This document shows, in pieces, positions 12,690 to 21,186 of a stretch of DNA of 64,000 nt. Source of the stretch: Brachybacterium sillae. GTDB taxonomy: Bacteria > Actinomycetota > Actinomycetes > Actinomycetales > Dermabacteraceae. The notes below the pieces were generated by a model that had not been told where the DNA came from, did no database searches, and worked only from the letters and a program-made list of their open reading frames with translations. The position numbers and the translations under genes were made by a program. Each line of letters begins with the position of its first letter. Position 1 is the stretch's first letter. Location of the stretch: assembly GCF_025028335.1 (NCBI RefSeq), contig NZ_JAFEUW010000001.1, positions 1,674,001-1,738,000 on the forward strand, given 5' to 3'.

Positions 12690-13049
12690 TCACAGCTCGG
12701 GGTCCACCACCGGTATTTGGCCGGTGTGGCTGGTCCGGCCAGGGATGCTGGTGACGGTGGTCAGAAGGAACACGGTGTCCTCCAGCGCCTCCACCGCGTG
12801 GCGCTGATGGGTGAGGGCCTCCACGTGACCCTCCTGGATCACCACCTCGTCCTCGCCGGAGACCTGGAGCACCCCGCGGATCACCTGGATCGACGCCGCA
12901 GGCGGGGAGTTGTGCTCGGCCAGGCGCACGCCCTTCTTCAGGGCGATGACCGTCTGCCGCAGCGGGCCGTCGTTCACGAGGATCTCGGCGTGGCGGCCGT
13001 TGGGGGCCGCGAGGGCCTTGTCGATCGCGAGGCTGATGGTGTCGGACAT
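12690..13049 (-). CDS. Cupin-domain protein
   Basis: The start is ATG at 13049, with AGAGGA 12 bases upstream. The 119-residue protein is a single small cupin: the first motif is weak (LKKGVRLAEHNSPPAASIQV) and the second lies in VIQEGHVEALTHQRHAVEAL, with His residues that could hold a metal. The layout (VIRGVLQVSGEDEVV) resembles small cupins proposed to bind a metal or a small effector. It looks intact inside an otherwise decayed stretch and its role is unknown. Confidence 0.7.
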   Translation of the reverse strand: MSDTISLAIDKALAAPNGRHAEILVNDGPLRQTVIALKKGVRLAEHNSPPAASIQVIRGVLQVSGEDEVVIQEGHVEALTHQRHAVEALEDTVFLLTTVTSIPGRTSHTGQIPVVDPEL

Positions 13050-13189
13050 GGCGGAAATGATTCCTCTCGGGGAGTGGCGGAGGTCCCTGCCCAGTATCCG
13101 GCGGGGCAGCGGATCCATCAGGTGATCGTGCCGAACGCGCTGGCAGCGCGTCAGTTCCGGGTGGTCAGTGGTGGGCCGAGGTCGCGGTG

Positions 13190-13854
13190 CGCGCAACCTG
13201 AAGCATCTCCCGTTCCGTGATACCCACGACGCGGGCCGCAGCGGACACGTCTCAGAACTCGGGCTCCCACGCGCAATCATGCCGTTGTCGTCGCGGGCAA
13301 CCTACACCGCGATCCGCTGACCGTGCACCTTGACGTGTTCGAAGGAGCGGGTGCGGAGGCGGCGCTCCACGGCATGCAGCCGCACACCGGGCGTTCCCGT
13401 GGTGCGCATGAGCAGATCGACGAGCTCGTCGGCGGCGTCGACTGATGAGGGCGTGCACCGTCACAGCAGGCCGGCCGTGCTCCAACACGATCCGCGTGAG
13501 CCACTCGTACATTGCGCCGTGGCCCAGGAGACCATCGGCCACCCCCGGCCGCAGGTGCAGATCCAGGTCGTCCTCTTTACCTCGATCGGCACGGCGGAGG
13601 CGGGGGTGTCATGGATGCCGTCGCGTGGTGAACCGGTGGGATGGCCGACTGGGTCCCCGATCACCACGCGCACTACGTCTGGTCGGCCCGGGGTTTCCTC
13701 AGTGCCGGTGTCGATCCCGTGGGCCAGCTGGGTCATCGCGGGCTGCGGGCCCGCCGTGTTGGCGAGGCCGCGCACCAGGGCCGCACCGGTGGGGGATGTC
13801 GAGCTCATCGGCGCCGGGGCGACGCCTCGTGCGACCTTCTGGCCACCGTGCGCG
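13190..13854 (-). pseudogene. Second, decayed copy of the larC C-terminal region
   Basis: Spread over three frames, this stretch matches the C-terminal half of the LarC protein encoded at 19133-20397. Matching blocks are GVAPAPMSSTSPTGAALVRG versus GVAPGIGELTTPTGMALLRA, GRPAVTVHALIS versus GRPAVTVHALVR, VERRLRTRSFEHV versus VERSIRTRSFEEV, and EPEF-stop-DVSAAARVVGITER versus EPEFRDVAAAARALGMTER. There are frameshifts near 13575 and 13440, an in-frame TAG at 13302-13304 and a TGA at 13252-13254. Its 5' side is fused in frame to an amidase fragment. It cannot make a functional protein. Confidence 0.8.
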
Positions 13855-14294
13855 TGGGGGCCGCGGAAGTACTTCTCCATCGAGTAGGGCACAGGGCCGC
13901 CGTTGTGGGCGGTCAGCCAGTACTTGGCGCGAGCGACAGCCTTGGCGCGGGAGATCGGTCGATCCCAGGCGTCCACGAGGATCGGGCTCGGAGTACCGCT
14001 GCCCGGGTTCTCCCCGATGCGGGTGACACCCATGTGGCGGCGAGTGGTGGCGCCGGCGCGACCGTCGGCGGGCAGACCGTGGCGACGCTGATAGGCGAGC
14101 ACCGCGCTGCGGGTCGCATCACCGTAGAGGCCATCGGCGGTGACGCCCGCGGCGCGCTGCACCTGGACGAGCGTGAGATCGGCGTGGGCGGCCCCGGGCA
14201 GGAGCAGTCCGCTGCCGACGGCGCCGGTGACGGCAGCGACCCGCAGCAGGCCGCGGCGTGAGGTGTGATGGTCGCGCCGAGCATCGGGGGACAT
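13855..14294 (-). pseudogene. Peptidoglycan-binding amidase, N-terminal part, fused to larC remnant
   Basis: The start is ATG at 14294 with GAGGGAAGG upstream. The product begins with a Tat signal (SRRGLLRVAAVTGAVGSGLL, ending GAAHA). A PG_binding_1 repeat follows (VQRAAGVTADGLYGDATRSA, YQRRHGLPADG), then an amidase lead-in (DAWDRPISRAKAVARAKYWL, NGGPVPYSMEKYF). At about 13855 the frame passes without a stop into larC-like sequence and ends at 13461, giving a 277-residue chimera. The catalytic Cys/His part is missing and appears as a fragment at 12020-12260. Confidence 0.75.
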
Positions 14295-14723
14295 GATCAT
14301 CCTTCCCTCGAGAGGGTCTCGCTGCTGTGTCGATGGGTGGGTCGGCCGCGGACCCGGAGCGCCCGGCGCGATCGGTCGTCCCGGTGCCCGGTCTCCCGGT
14401 GTCCGGCGGCGCTGCCACGCTAGGGATGCCCTGGCGCCGGGGTCGATGGGGACAGGTCCCCACACCCCGGGCTTGACGGACCGCCGGGTCAGGGGAAATG
14501 CGGGTCACGCCGGGTGTGTGGCGCGACCCTGGGCGACCAGAGGGGCGTTCCGAGCGGCCGGGGTGCCCGCTCAGGCGGGGTGTCGGACCGGTCGGATGGA
14601 CACGTCGAACCGCATGTGGACCCGTTCCCGCGATGTGCCGTGTCTGTTCCCGTGTGTGGAACGGAGGTGGCACCTCGCGGAGGTGGCACATCATGGGGGT
14701 GTGGGTGGAGGTATCCGCGACCC
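14295..14723. other. Gene-free stretch with a short direct repeat
   Basis: These 429 bases lie between the amidase start and the 3' end of the SMR exporter. No convincing gene is seen. CGGAGGTGGCAC occurs twice 16 bases apart (14662-14673 and 14678-14689), which could be a regulator site. The promoter of the Tat-amidase gene should lie at the left side. Confidence 0.35.
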
Positions 14724-15038
14724 TCACCCCACGAGCTTCAGCCCGATCACCCCGCCCACGATCATCGCCAGGAACACAACCTTCGCGAGGCTCACGGGCT
14801 CCGTGCCGGTGACGATGCCGACCAGCACCGTGAGTGTCGCACCGATCCCGACCCACACGGCATAGGCGGTGCCGGTGGGCAGGTCACGCATGGCCCAGGC
14901 CAGCCCCCACATGCTGAGCACCGACGCGACCGCGAAGACCAGTGACGGGATGAGTCGGGTGAACCCTTCGGAGCGGCCGAGGGCAGTGGCCCACACGGCT
15001 TCCAGGGCACCCGAGAGCACGAGAACGATCCAGGACAT
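14724..15038 (-). CDS. Small multidrug resistance (SMR) exporter, SugE/Gdx-like
   Basis: This 104-residue inner-membrane protein has four hydrophobic helices and the conserved membrane Glu in helix 1 (SGALEAVWATAL), the proton and substrate site of SMR dimers. The GxxxG-rich fourth helix (AMIVGGVIGLKLVG) fits. The helix-1 pattern LEAVWA with GRSEGF after it is closer to the SugE/Gdx guanidinium exporters than to EmrE. CAGGAGG precedes the ATG. I looked for a guanidine riboswitch upstream and did not find a convincing one. Confidence 0.88.
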   Translation of the reverse strand: MSWIVLVLSGALEAVWATALGRSEGFTRLIPSLVFAVASVLSMWGLAWAMRDLPTGTAYAVWVGIGATLTVLVGIVTGTEPVSLAKVVFLAMIVGGVIGLKLVG

Positions 15039-15354
15039 GACAGCCTCCTGTGGCCGTCTTGTCGCTCGCCGGGTACGGCTCCCTCCTCCGGGGCCACGTG
15101 TCGTGGCTCCCACCCAGGGTCGCGCATTCCGGGGCGTGCGGCGGGTCGCCGCCCCCACCGTCGGCTTGTCTCCCGGGTGGGCGGTCCTGACGGGGATCAC
15201 GGGGGAGCCACGCAGTCCCGATGTTCCCGACGGGTAGGTGATTCGCGCGACAGTCAGATATATTTCAGACACTCGTGCGAACGGGACGCAGGTGGGCGCC
15301 CCGGGGTACGCGATGTCGGCGCGACCAGCGCCGTGAGCTCTCAGGGAGATAGTC
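15039..15354. promoter_or_regulatory. Divergent promoter region between SMR exporter and Tat protein
   Basis: This 316-base region has an AT-rich island (TCAGATATATTTCAG at about 15254-15268) whose TATATT at 15259-15264 is a plausible -10 for the rightward gene. CAGGGAGA just before 15355 is its ribosome-binding site. The part nearest the exporter is GC-rich with several short inverted repeats and may form a structured leader. Confidence 0.4.
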
Positions 15355-16047
15355 ATGACTGTGTCGCGTTCGGTCGCCTCGCGCCGCAACCTGTTGAAGA
15401 CCGCCTCGTGGACGGTGCCCTCCGCTGCGGTCGCCGTGACCGCACCGGCTCTGGCCGCGTCGACGGGTGGCGATTCCACGACTCCGCCCGGCAGCGGAGG
15501 CGGCGGCACCCCCACGAACCCGACCGACCCGACGGATCCCACCTCGCCCGCGTGCGGTGCGGTCACCCACACCTTCGGCGCGACGATCGACCTCGACACC
15601 CCCGACTACTCCAACGCCAACTACACGGGCTCGCTGAAATCCCCGGACGATCCCGTCAACGGGAAGCTGCAGCACTACGTCATCGACGGTTCCCGCGTGT
15701 ACTGGCGGCCGGTGCTCGGCTTCCTGGACGGCGCGGAGCCGGGGGCGAAGCTGACCATCCCGATCGACCCGACGTGGTCCGAACCCCGGGTCGACAACTA
15801 CCTCGGCAACGCCCTGTACGCCCGCTTCGACGGTCCGAACGCGTCTCTGATGACCTCCGACCTGGCGCAGCCGGCGGTCACCATCACCGACACCGAGATC
15901 ACCTTCGTGTGGAACGAGGCCATCGCTCCGGGAGCGGCCGGTGGCATCGTCATCTCAGCCCTCCCGCTGGGCGGCTCCGAGGCGGTGCACGCCGGGGATC
16001 CGTACTTCGGTCAGGCGACGCTGACCTTCACCCCTGCCTCCTGCTGA
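15355..16047 (+). CDS. Tat-exported protein of unknown function (paralogue of 1061-1624)
   Basis: The 230-residue precursor has a twin-arginine signal (SRRNLLKTASWTVPSAAVAV, ending APALAA). A Gly/Pro/Thr linker follows (GSGGGGTPTNPTDPTDPTSP), then a beta-rich domain with single Cys residues near its start and at its very end (TFTPASC), which could pair. The signal-peptide layout (R-R, TxSWTVPxxAxAV, TAPALAAS) parallels the protein at 1061. I do not recognise the mature domain. A secreted or cell-surface structural role is inference. Confidence 0.75.
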   Translation: MTVSRSVASRRNLLKTASWTVPSAAVAVTAPALAASTGGDSTTPPGSGGGGTPTNPTDPTDPTSPACGAVTHTFGATIDLDTPDYSNANYTGSLKSPDDPVNGKLQHYVIDGSRVYWRPVLGFLDGAEPGAKLTIPIDPTWSEPRVDNYLGNALYARFDGPNASLMTSDLAQPAVTITDTEITFVWNEAIAPGAAGGIVISALPLGGSEAVHAGDPYFGQATLTFTPASC

Positions 16048-16334
16048 CGCTCCACTCTGCTGATCGGCCCGGAGCACCCTGGAGTCTGCGGGGTGCGCCC
16101 CGCGGCGTGACACCGCACCCCGCCGGGGGTGTCGCGGCCCACGATGTCGACCGGCCGGGTCCTGCGACCCGGCCGGTCGCCGTCGTCTCGGCCTCGCTCG
16201 CCACACGCCTCGTGACCGGCGGAACCGTCGCGTCCGCGGGCTCGGCCGGCCGCCGGGCGGTGATCCCCGGTGGGGGTCGGCCAGGCACGCTGTGACCTGC
16301 GACTCCCGGGGGACGTTCACCGGAGGGGACTGCG

Positions 16335-16991
16335 GTGCGGCAGGGGGAGATTGGGGGCGTGTTCCTGAGGGAGGCGCGCTGGCGTCTGCTGCGCGCCATC
16401 CCGGCGGCGTCGGTGATCACCGCGGGAGCGGTGTCCGCGCACATGCTGGGTGGTGCGCCGATGCCCGACGCCACGGTGATCGTCCGCACCGGTCTGGTGA
16501 CCGCGGTCGTGTGCCTTCTCCTGGTGGGGGTGAGGCTCGGGCCCGCGCGCCTGGTGGCAGCAGTGCTGGCGGGGCATCTGGCCTTTCATCACCTCTTCGC
16601 TGCGCACGCGGGCACCTCTGCCGCCGAGCACGTGGGCACCGCCGAGCATGCCGGCGGGAGTGCAGCACACGCCCACGTCGCTCACGGTGCAGTGACCGGT
16701 GACGTGCCCGGGCCGATGGTCCTCACCCACCTTGCTCTCGCTCTGGTCACGGGACTGCTGCTGCACCACGGTGAATCCCTGCTGCACCGGTGCCTGGAGC
16801 TCGCCCGGTGCGTGGCCGACCGTCTCCTGCCCGCCCGGCCCACTGACCCCGCGGTGCCCGTCGGGCCGCACCTGCGGGACCGGCCCCCGATGCGGGCGCG
16901 CCGGATCCTGCGGCGCCCTGTGTTGTGTGTGATGCGGTGGCGCGGACCACCGAGCGGGCAGGGACGCCTCCCACTGCCGTCAGCCCCCTGA
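16335..16991 (+). CDS. His-rich membrane protein beside copper chaperone gene
   Basis: GTG at 16335 follows GGAGGGG by 7 bases. The 218-residue protein has about four hydrophobic segments: near residues 20-40, 50-65, 70-85 and 130-145. Between the third and fourth is a His/Ala-rich loop (AEHVGTAEHAGGSAAHAHVA), with more His in HLAFHHLFAAH and LLLHHGESLLH. The tail is basic and Pro-rich. No family is certain. Because the PCu(A)C chaperone and DyP peroxidase genes follow in the same direction, a role in copper or other metal handling at the membrane is likely but inferred. Confidence 0.6.
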   Translation: MRQGEIGGVFLREARWRLLRAIPAASVITAGAVSAHMLGGAPMPDATVIVRTGLVTAVVCLLLVGVRLGPARLVAAVLAGHLAFHHLFAAHAGTSAAEHVGTAEHAGGSAAHAHVAHGAVTGDVPGPMVLTHLALALVTGLLLHHGESLLHRCLELARCVADRLLPARPTDPAVPVGPHLRDRPPMRARRILRRPVLCVMRWRGPPSGQGRLPLPSAP

Positions 16992-17125
16992 CCAGGTCGG
17001 GCGGTCGAGACACCGCGGGTGAGGGCGTCCACGCACCCCGCGTGACGACGTCCGCACACCCAGCATGACGGGATGGCGACCCCACCCCACGGTCCCGCTC
17101 ACCCTCACATCACCCGAGGTCACCC

Positions 17126-17782
17126 ATGAACATCACCCCTGCCCCTACCCCCAGCTCCGCGACCCCCACCACCAGTGCGGATGCCCGGGAGGTCCGCCCG
17201 CGTCTCGGCGGCCCCCAGCCGGGTCGTCGTCGACTCCTGGCCGGGTTCACCGGAGCTGCCGTGTTGGCCCTCGCGGCCTGCGCCGCTGACGACACCCCCG
17301 CGTCCTCCACCGGCACCTCCGCCGCGGAGGCCGCCACCGCCACCTCAGCCCCGTCCGACGGCGGCGCCGCCGGTGATGCCCCCGTCGAGATCCACGACGC
17401 CTGGGCGAAGGCCGCCGAAACCGGCATGACCGGCGTGTTCGCCCGGATCGTCAACACCGGCGACGCGACGATCACCCTGGTGGCCGCGGAGTCCGACGCC
17501 GCCTCCCGCGTCGAACTGCACGAGACCGCCCCCGACGGCAGCGGCGGCATGAGCATGAACCAGAAGGAGGGCGGCTTCCCGATCGAGCCCGGTGCCGCCC
17601 TCGAGCTCGCCCCCGGCGGCGACCACATCATGCTCATGGGGCTCACCCGCCCCGTCCCGCCGGGGGAGAGCATCACCATCACGCTACGGTTCGCCGACGG
17701 CTCCACGGTGGCGCTGGAGGCTGTCGCCAAGGAGTTCGCCGGGGCCAACGAGTCCTACGCGAGCGACGGGGGCGGGCACTGA
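17126..17782 (+). CDS. PCu(A)C-type copper chaperone lipoprotein
   Basis: PCu(A)C proteins bind Cu(I) outside the membrane and pass it to the CuA site of cytochrome oxidase. The 218-residue protein has a Tat/lipoprotein signal (GRRRLLAGFTG, lipobox LAAC), an Ala/Ser/Thr linker, and the domain with the Met/His ligands (VELHETAPDGSGGMSMNQ, later GDHIMLMGL), which fits the H-M-x-x-HxM pattern. It overlaps the next gene by one base (stop/start TGATG), implying co-translation with the DyP peroxidase. Confidence 0.88.
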   Translation: MNITPAPTPSSATPTTSADAREVRPRLGGPQPGRRRLLAGFTGAAVLALAACAADDTPASSTGTSAAEAATATSAPSDGGAAGDAPVEIHDAWAKAAETGMTGVFARIVNTGDATITLVAAESDAASRVELHETAPDGSGGMSMNQKEGGFPIEPGAALELAPGGDHIMLMGLTRPVPPGESITITLRFADGSTVALEAVAKEFAGANESYASDGGGH

Positions 17783-19098
17783 TGTCCTCCCCGGACGGAC
17801 GGGACGCCGCCCCCGCCGACCCCGGACGCCGACGCGTGCTGCGCGCCGGCGCCCTCGGGGCCGGCGCCGCCACCCTGGGTGCCGCCGGAGTCGGCGGGGC
17901 GTGGGCCCTGAGTACGCAACGCGGGGGTGGCCCGACGGCTGCTGCGCCGGGCACCCCGACCGCCACCGCATCGGCCGACCCCGCAGCCCCCGAGGCCGCA
18001 GCCGCCCCGGCCGACACCCCGCTGTTCGGCGACCAGACCGTGCCGTTCCACGGTGAGCACCAGGCCGGGATCGAGACCGCGCCGCAGGCGGCCGCGACCC
18101 TGCTGGGCCTCGACCTGAGACCCGGCACGGACCTGGCCGCGCTGCGTCGGCTGCTGCGGCTGCTCACCGACGACGCCGCCCGCCTCACCCAGGGGGAGCC
18201 GGCACTCGCCGATGTCGAACCGGAGATGACCCGCGAACCGGCCCGGCTCACCGTCACCGTCGGCTTCGGCCCCGGGCTGATGACCGCCGCCGGCCGCACG
18301 CCGCCCGACTGGCTAGCCCCTCTGCCCGCCTTCCAGATCGATCAGCTCCAGCCCCGGTACACCGGTTCCGACCTGTTGATCCAGGTGGCGGCCGACGATC
18401 CGCTGGTCGTGGCCCATGCCGCGCGGCTGCTCGCCAAGGACGCCCGCGCGTTCACCACCGCCCGGTTCACGCAGCGCGGTTTCCGTCGGGCCCGGGGAAC
18501 GCAGCCGGGCGGCACCACGCAGCGGAACCTGTTCGGTCAGCTCGACGGGTCGGCGAACCCGCAGCTGGGCAGTGAGCACTTCCGCCGGGTGGTCTGGATT
18601 CCGGACGGCCCATTCGCGGGCGGCACCAGCCTGGTGCTGCGGCGGATCCGCATGGACCTCGACACCTGGGACGCCGTCGACCGGGTGGCCCGGGAGAACG
18701 CCGTCGGCCGACACCTCGACACCGGTGCCCCGCTCGGTGGCCGGGCCGAGCAGGACCTCCCGGACTTCGAGGCCCTCACACCGCACGGCTTCGCGCGGAT
18801 CCCCGAGTTCTCGCACATGCGGCGGGCACGGGGCGTGGATGAGAGCCGCCACGACGAGATCTTCCGGCGGCCCTACAACTACGAGGAGACCGTGGGGCCC
18901 GAGGGAGAGCTGGAGTCGGGGCTGCTGTTCCTGTCGTTCCAGGCGGACCTGCGCGCCCAGTTCCTGCCGATCCAGCAGCGTCTGGCGGAGCTGGATCTGC
19001 TGAACCAGTGGACCACCCCGGTCGGATCCACGGTGGTCGCGATCCCACCGGGGTGTCAGGAGGGCGAATACCTGGGGCAGTCGGTGCTGGAGGGCTGA
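17782..19098 (+). CDS. efeB: DyP-type peroxidase, Tat-exported (EfeB-like)
   Basis: This 438-residue haem peroxidase precursor has a twin-arginine signal (GRRRVLRAGALGAGAATLGA). The Dyp_perox fold carries the distal-side GxxDG motif (FGQLDGSANP near residue 255) and the proximal His region (RIPEFSHMRRARG). Exported DyP proteins of this type act with iron or copper systems. EfeU and EfeO genes are not here; the neighbour is a copper chaperone, an arrangement common in actinobacteria. Start by overlap with the upstream stop. Confidence 0.9.
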   Translation: MSSPDGRDAAPADPGRRRVLRAGALGAGAATLGAAGVGGAWALSTQRGGGPTAAAPGTPTATASADPAAPEAAAAPADTPLFGDQTVPFHGEHQAGIETAPQAAATLLGLDLRPGTDLAALRRLLRLLTDDAARLTQGEPALADVEPEMTREPARLTVTVGFGPGLMTAAGRTPPDWLAPLPAFQIDQLQPRYTGSDLLIQVAADDPLVVAHAARLLAKDARAFTTARFTQRGFRRARGTQPGGTTQRNLFGQLDGSANPQLGSEHFRRVVWIPDGPFAGGTSLVLRRIRMDLDTWDAVDRVARENAVGRHLDTGAPLGGRAEQDLPDFEALTPHGFARIPEFSHMRRARGVDESRHDEIFRRPYNYEETVGPEGELESGLLFLSFQADLRAQFLPIQQRLAELDLLNQWTTPVGSTVVAIPPGCQEGEYLGQSVLEG

Positions 19099-19132
19099 GC
19101 GGACCGGGCCCGGGTGGCGTTCGGGCCGGCCC

Positions 19133-20397
19133 CTACCTGTCCTCCTCGCAGAGGGCCCGCGCCTGCGCCAGGGCCTGCCGTTCGGTCATGCCCAGGGCGC
19201 GGGCCGCGGCGGCGACGTCCCGGAACTCCGGTTCCCTCCGCCGCACCACCCCGTCGGTGTCGCGCGCGACCTTCCCCCGGATCCGGTGTCCCTCCAGTGC
19301 GACCTCCTCGAAGCTGCGGGTGCGGATGCTGCGCTCGACCACGTGGCGTCGTACGCCGAGGCTGCCGGTCAGTGCCATGATCCGCTCCGATGCGGAGGGT
19401 GCGTCCCCGGTGCGGACGAGCGCGTGGACGGTGACGGCGGGGCGCCCGCCCTTCATGACGATCGGGGTCAGCCACGCATCCAGAGCGCCGTCGGACAGCA
19501 GGCTGTCGACCACCCCGGGCCACAACCGGGGATCGAGGTCATCGACGTTGGCCTCGAGCTGCACTGCACGGGTCGGGGTGTCGTCGGCGTCGACCGGGGT
19601 CTGGGCGGCGCCGACCCCCTGTCCCTGCCAGGCCCGCCCGATGAACACCCGCACCACGTTCGGCAGGCCGGGGGTGTCCTTGGTACCCGCTCCCAGGCCG
19701 ATCGCCTCGACCTGCAGCGCCGGCTGGGGGCCGGGGCGGTCGGCGAGGGCGCGCAGGAGCGCCATCCCGGTCGGGGTGGTGAGTTCGCCGATGCCGGGGG
19801 CGACACCGGGCGGGACCCGCCGTCCATCGTGCCCGTGCCCGTGCCCCTCCGCACCGATCGCATGGCCGCGCGGCGGGAGCAGTTCCCCGGTGACCGTCGG
19901 CCACCCCACGGCGAGCCGCGCCACCGCCGGGACCGGCACCGGGATGTCCCCGTGCGCCGCCCGGATCCGACCGGACCCCACCGCCACCACGCTGCCGACG
20001 GCCCGTCGATCCTGAGCTGCCGCCAGGCCTCGCAGGCGCCCACCACATCGGCGATCGAATCCAGCGCCCCAACCTCGTGGAAATGGATCTGCTCGGCGGG
20101 GACGCCATGGGCCGCGGCCTCGGCCTGCGCCAGGCGCCCGAAGACGTCGAGGGCGAGCTCGGCGGTGCGGTCGGGGATGACCCCCGACGCCCTGGCCGAG
20201 GTGAGCAGGTCGCGGATCGACGCCCAGGTGCGGTGCGGAGGGTCCGTCACCAGAACCTCGACGTCGACCTTCAGCGCCGTCTGGCCTCCCCGGTCGACAC
20301 GCGTGGTGCGCAGCGCGACCGATCCGGGGATGAGCGCATCGAGCACCCGCTGCACACGCCCCGCATCGGCGCCGGCGTCGGCAGCGGGGGAGGACAT
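19133..20397 (-). pseudogene. larC: LarC, nickel-pincer cofactor cyclometallase, frameshifted and N-terminally eroded
   Basis: LarC inserts nickel into the pincer cofactor of lactate racemase LarA. The minus-strand frame from ATG 20397 gives LDALIPGSVALRTTRVDR, then HFHEVGALDSIADVVGACEA. It loses frame near 19990-20000 and continues one frame over as VVAVGSGRIRAAHGDIPVP, TPTGMALLRALADRPGPQPA, VQLEANVDDLDPRLW and TVHALV. Length 1265 is one short of a multiple of three. The usual N-terminal DxxAGxxGDM block is reduced to GIVGM next to the start, so the N-terminus also looks eroded. A His-rich loop (EGHGHGHDG) may bind nickel. Confidence 0.8.
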
Positions 20398-20437
20398 GCC
20401 AACGATGCTATGGGGCCCCGTGGTCGCCAGGGCCCGA

Positions 20438-20821
20438 TCACGGCGTGACGGCGCAGTCCGGTGCCGCGCGGACCACCCGTGCGTCCAGCGTCAACAGCGC
20501 GCACTCCAGATCGCGAGCCAGGACCACATAAAGGGCGTCATACGCGGAACGGTTGTGACGCAGCGCGAGGACAGCCGGGAGCCGGGGTGTCATGTCGACC
20601 AGATCGATACCCAGGAGGGGGAACTCGCGCAGCGCCCGGACACCGTCCGCCTCGCGGAGATGCCCGCCGAGCATCCACCCGCGGACCACTGAGGTCACCT
20701 CTGCAGTCAGGTGTGAGGGGGCGACCAGGTGCTCCCCGGCGAGATGACGGCGGGCGGGGCCACTCCGTGAGGTGTTGAGAAGGACCTCCGCGACCACGGA
20801 GGCATCGACGACAAGGGTCAT
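20438..20821 (-). CDS. VapC-type PIN-domain toxin (RNase)
   Basis: The 127-residue PIN protein has the acidic metal-binding residues in place: Asp in MTLVVDASVVAEVLL, the central Glu (LTAEVTSVVR), Asp in SAYDALYVVLA and the last Asp in LLTLDARVVR. PIN toxins cut tRNA or rRNA. Its start overlaps the antitoxin stop by 4 bases (20818-20821), the usual VapBC arrangement. It looks intact. Confidence 0.88.
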   Translation of the reverse strand: MTLVVDASVVAEVLLNTSRSGPARRHLAGEHLVAPSHLTAEVTSVVRGWMLGGHLREADGVRALREFPLLGIDLVDMTPRLPAVLALRHNRSAYDALYVVLARDLECALLTLDARVVRAAPDCAVTP

Positions 20822-21042
20822 CGCTCGGCGCGGGCCTCAGCCAGGACCTCGGCGGCCGGAGGCACATCGGCCTGTGCGCGGGCAGCGATCCGAGCCAGCA
20901 CCTCTTCCTGGCTCGGCTGCTCGGCCAGGCGCGTCACCTCCGCGAGGAGGTAATCGCTGAGCGAGCGCCCCGCCAGCGCCGCCTTGGCCTTGAGAGCGCG
21001 GCTGGTGGACTCCGGGACGTTGCGGATCTGCAGCGTGGTCAT
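20818..21042 (-). CDS. VapB-type antitoxin, ribbon-helix-helix
   Basis: The 74-residue protein begins MTTLQIRNVPESTSRALKAK, the FitA/VapB ribbon-helix-helix fold that binds the operon operator. An Ala/Glu-rich tail (QEEVLARIAARAQADV) would wrap the PIN toxin. It lies directly before and overlaps vapC. The promoter lies at 21043-21186, shared divergently with the larA remnant. Confidence 0.85.
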   Translation of the reverse strand: MTTLQIRNVPESTSRALKAKAALAGRSLSDYLLAEVTRLAEQPSQEEVLARIAARAQADVPPAAEVLAEARAER

Positions 21043-21186
21043 GCGATCAGCATAGGGGGCATGTGTAGTGCATGCCCGGGTGGTGCCGCGCACGGGTGGG
21101 GTGTGCAGCCGCTGATCGGGACCGCCCCATCGGCATCCCATGGCAAGCCCGCCCGCCCCGCGCAGTGCCGCCCCTAGGGTGGGCGC

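Noticed and set aside
15039-15240. Guanidine riboswitch upstream of the SugE/Gdx-like exporter
   Set aside because: I looked for the guanidine-I core and for paired mini-ykkC hairpins with ACGR loops. Only loose resemblances (CCCGGGAGACAAGCC, some GC hairpins) were found in the wrong order. A covariance search would decide.
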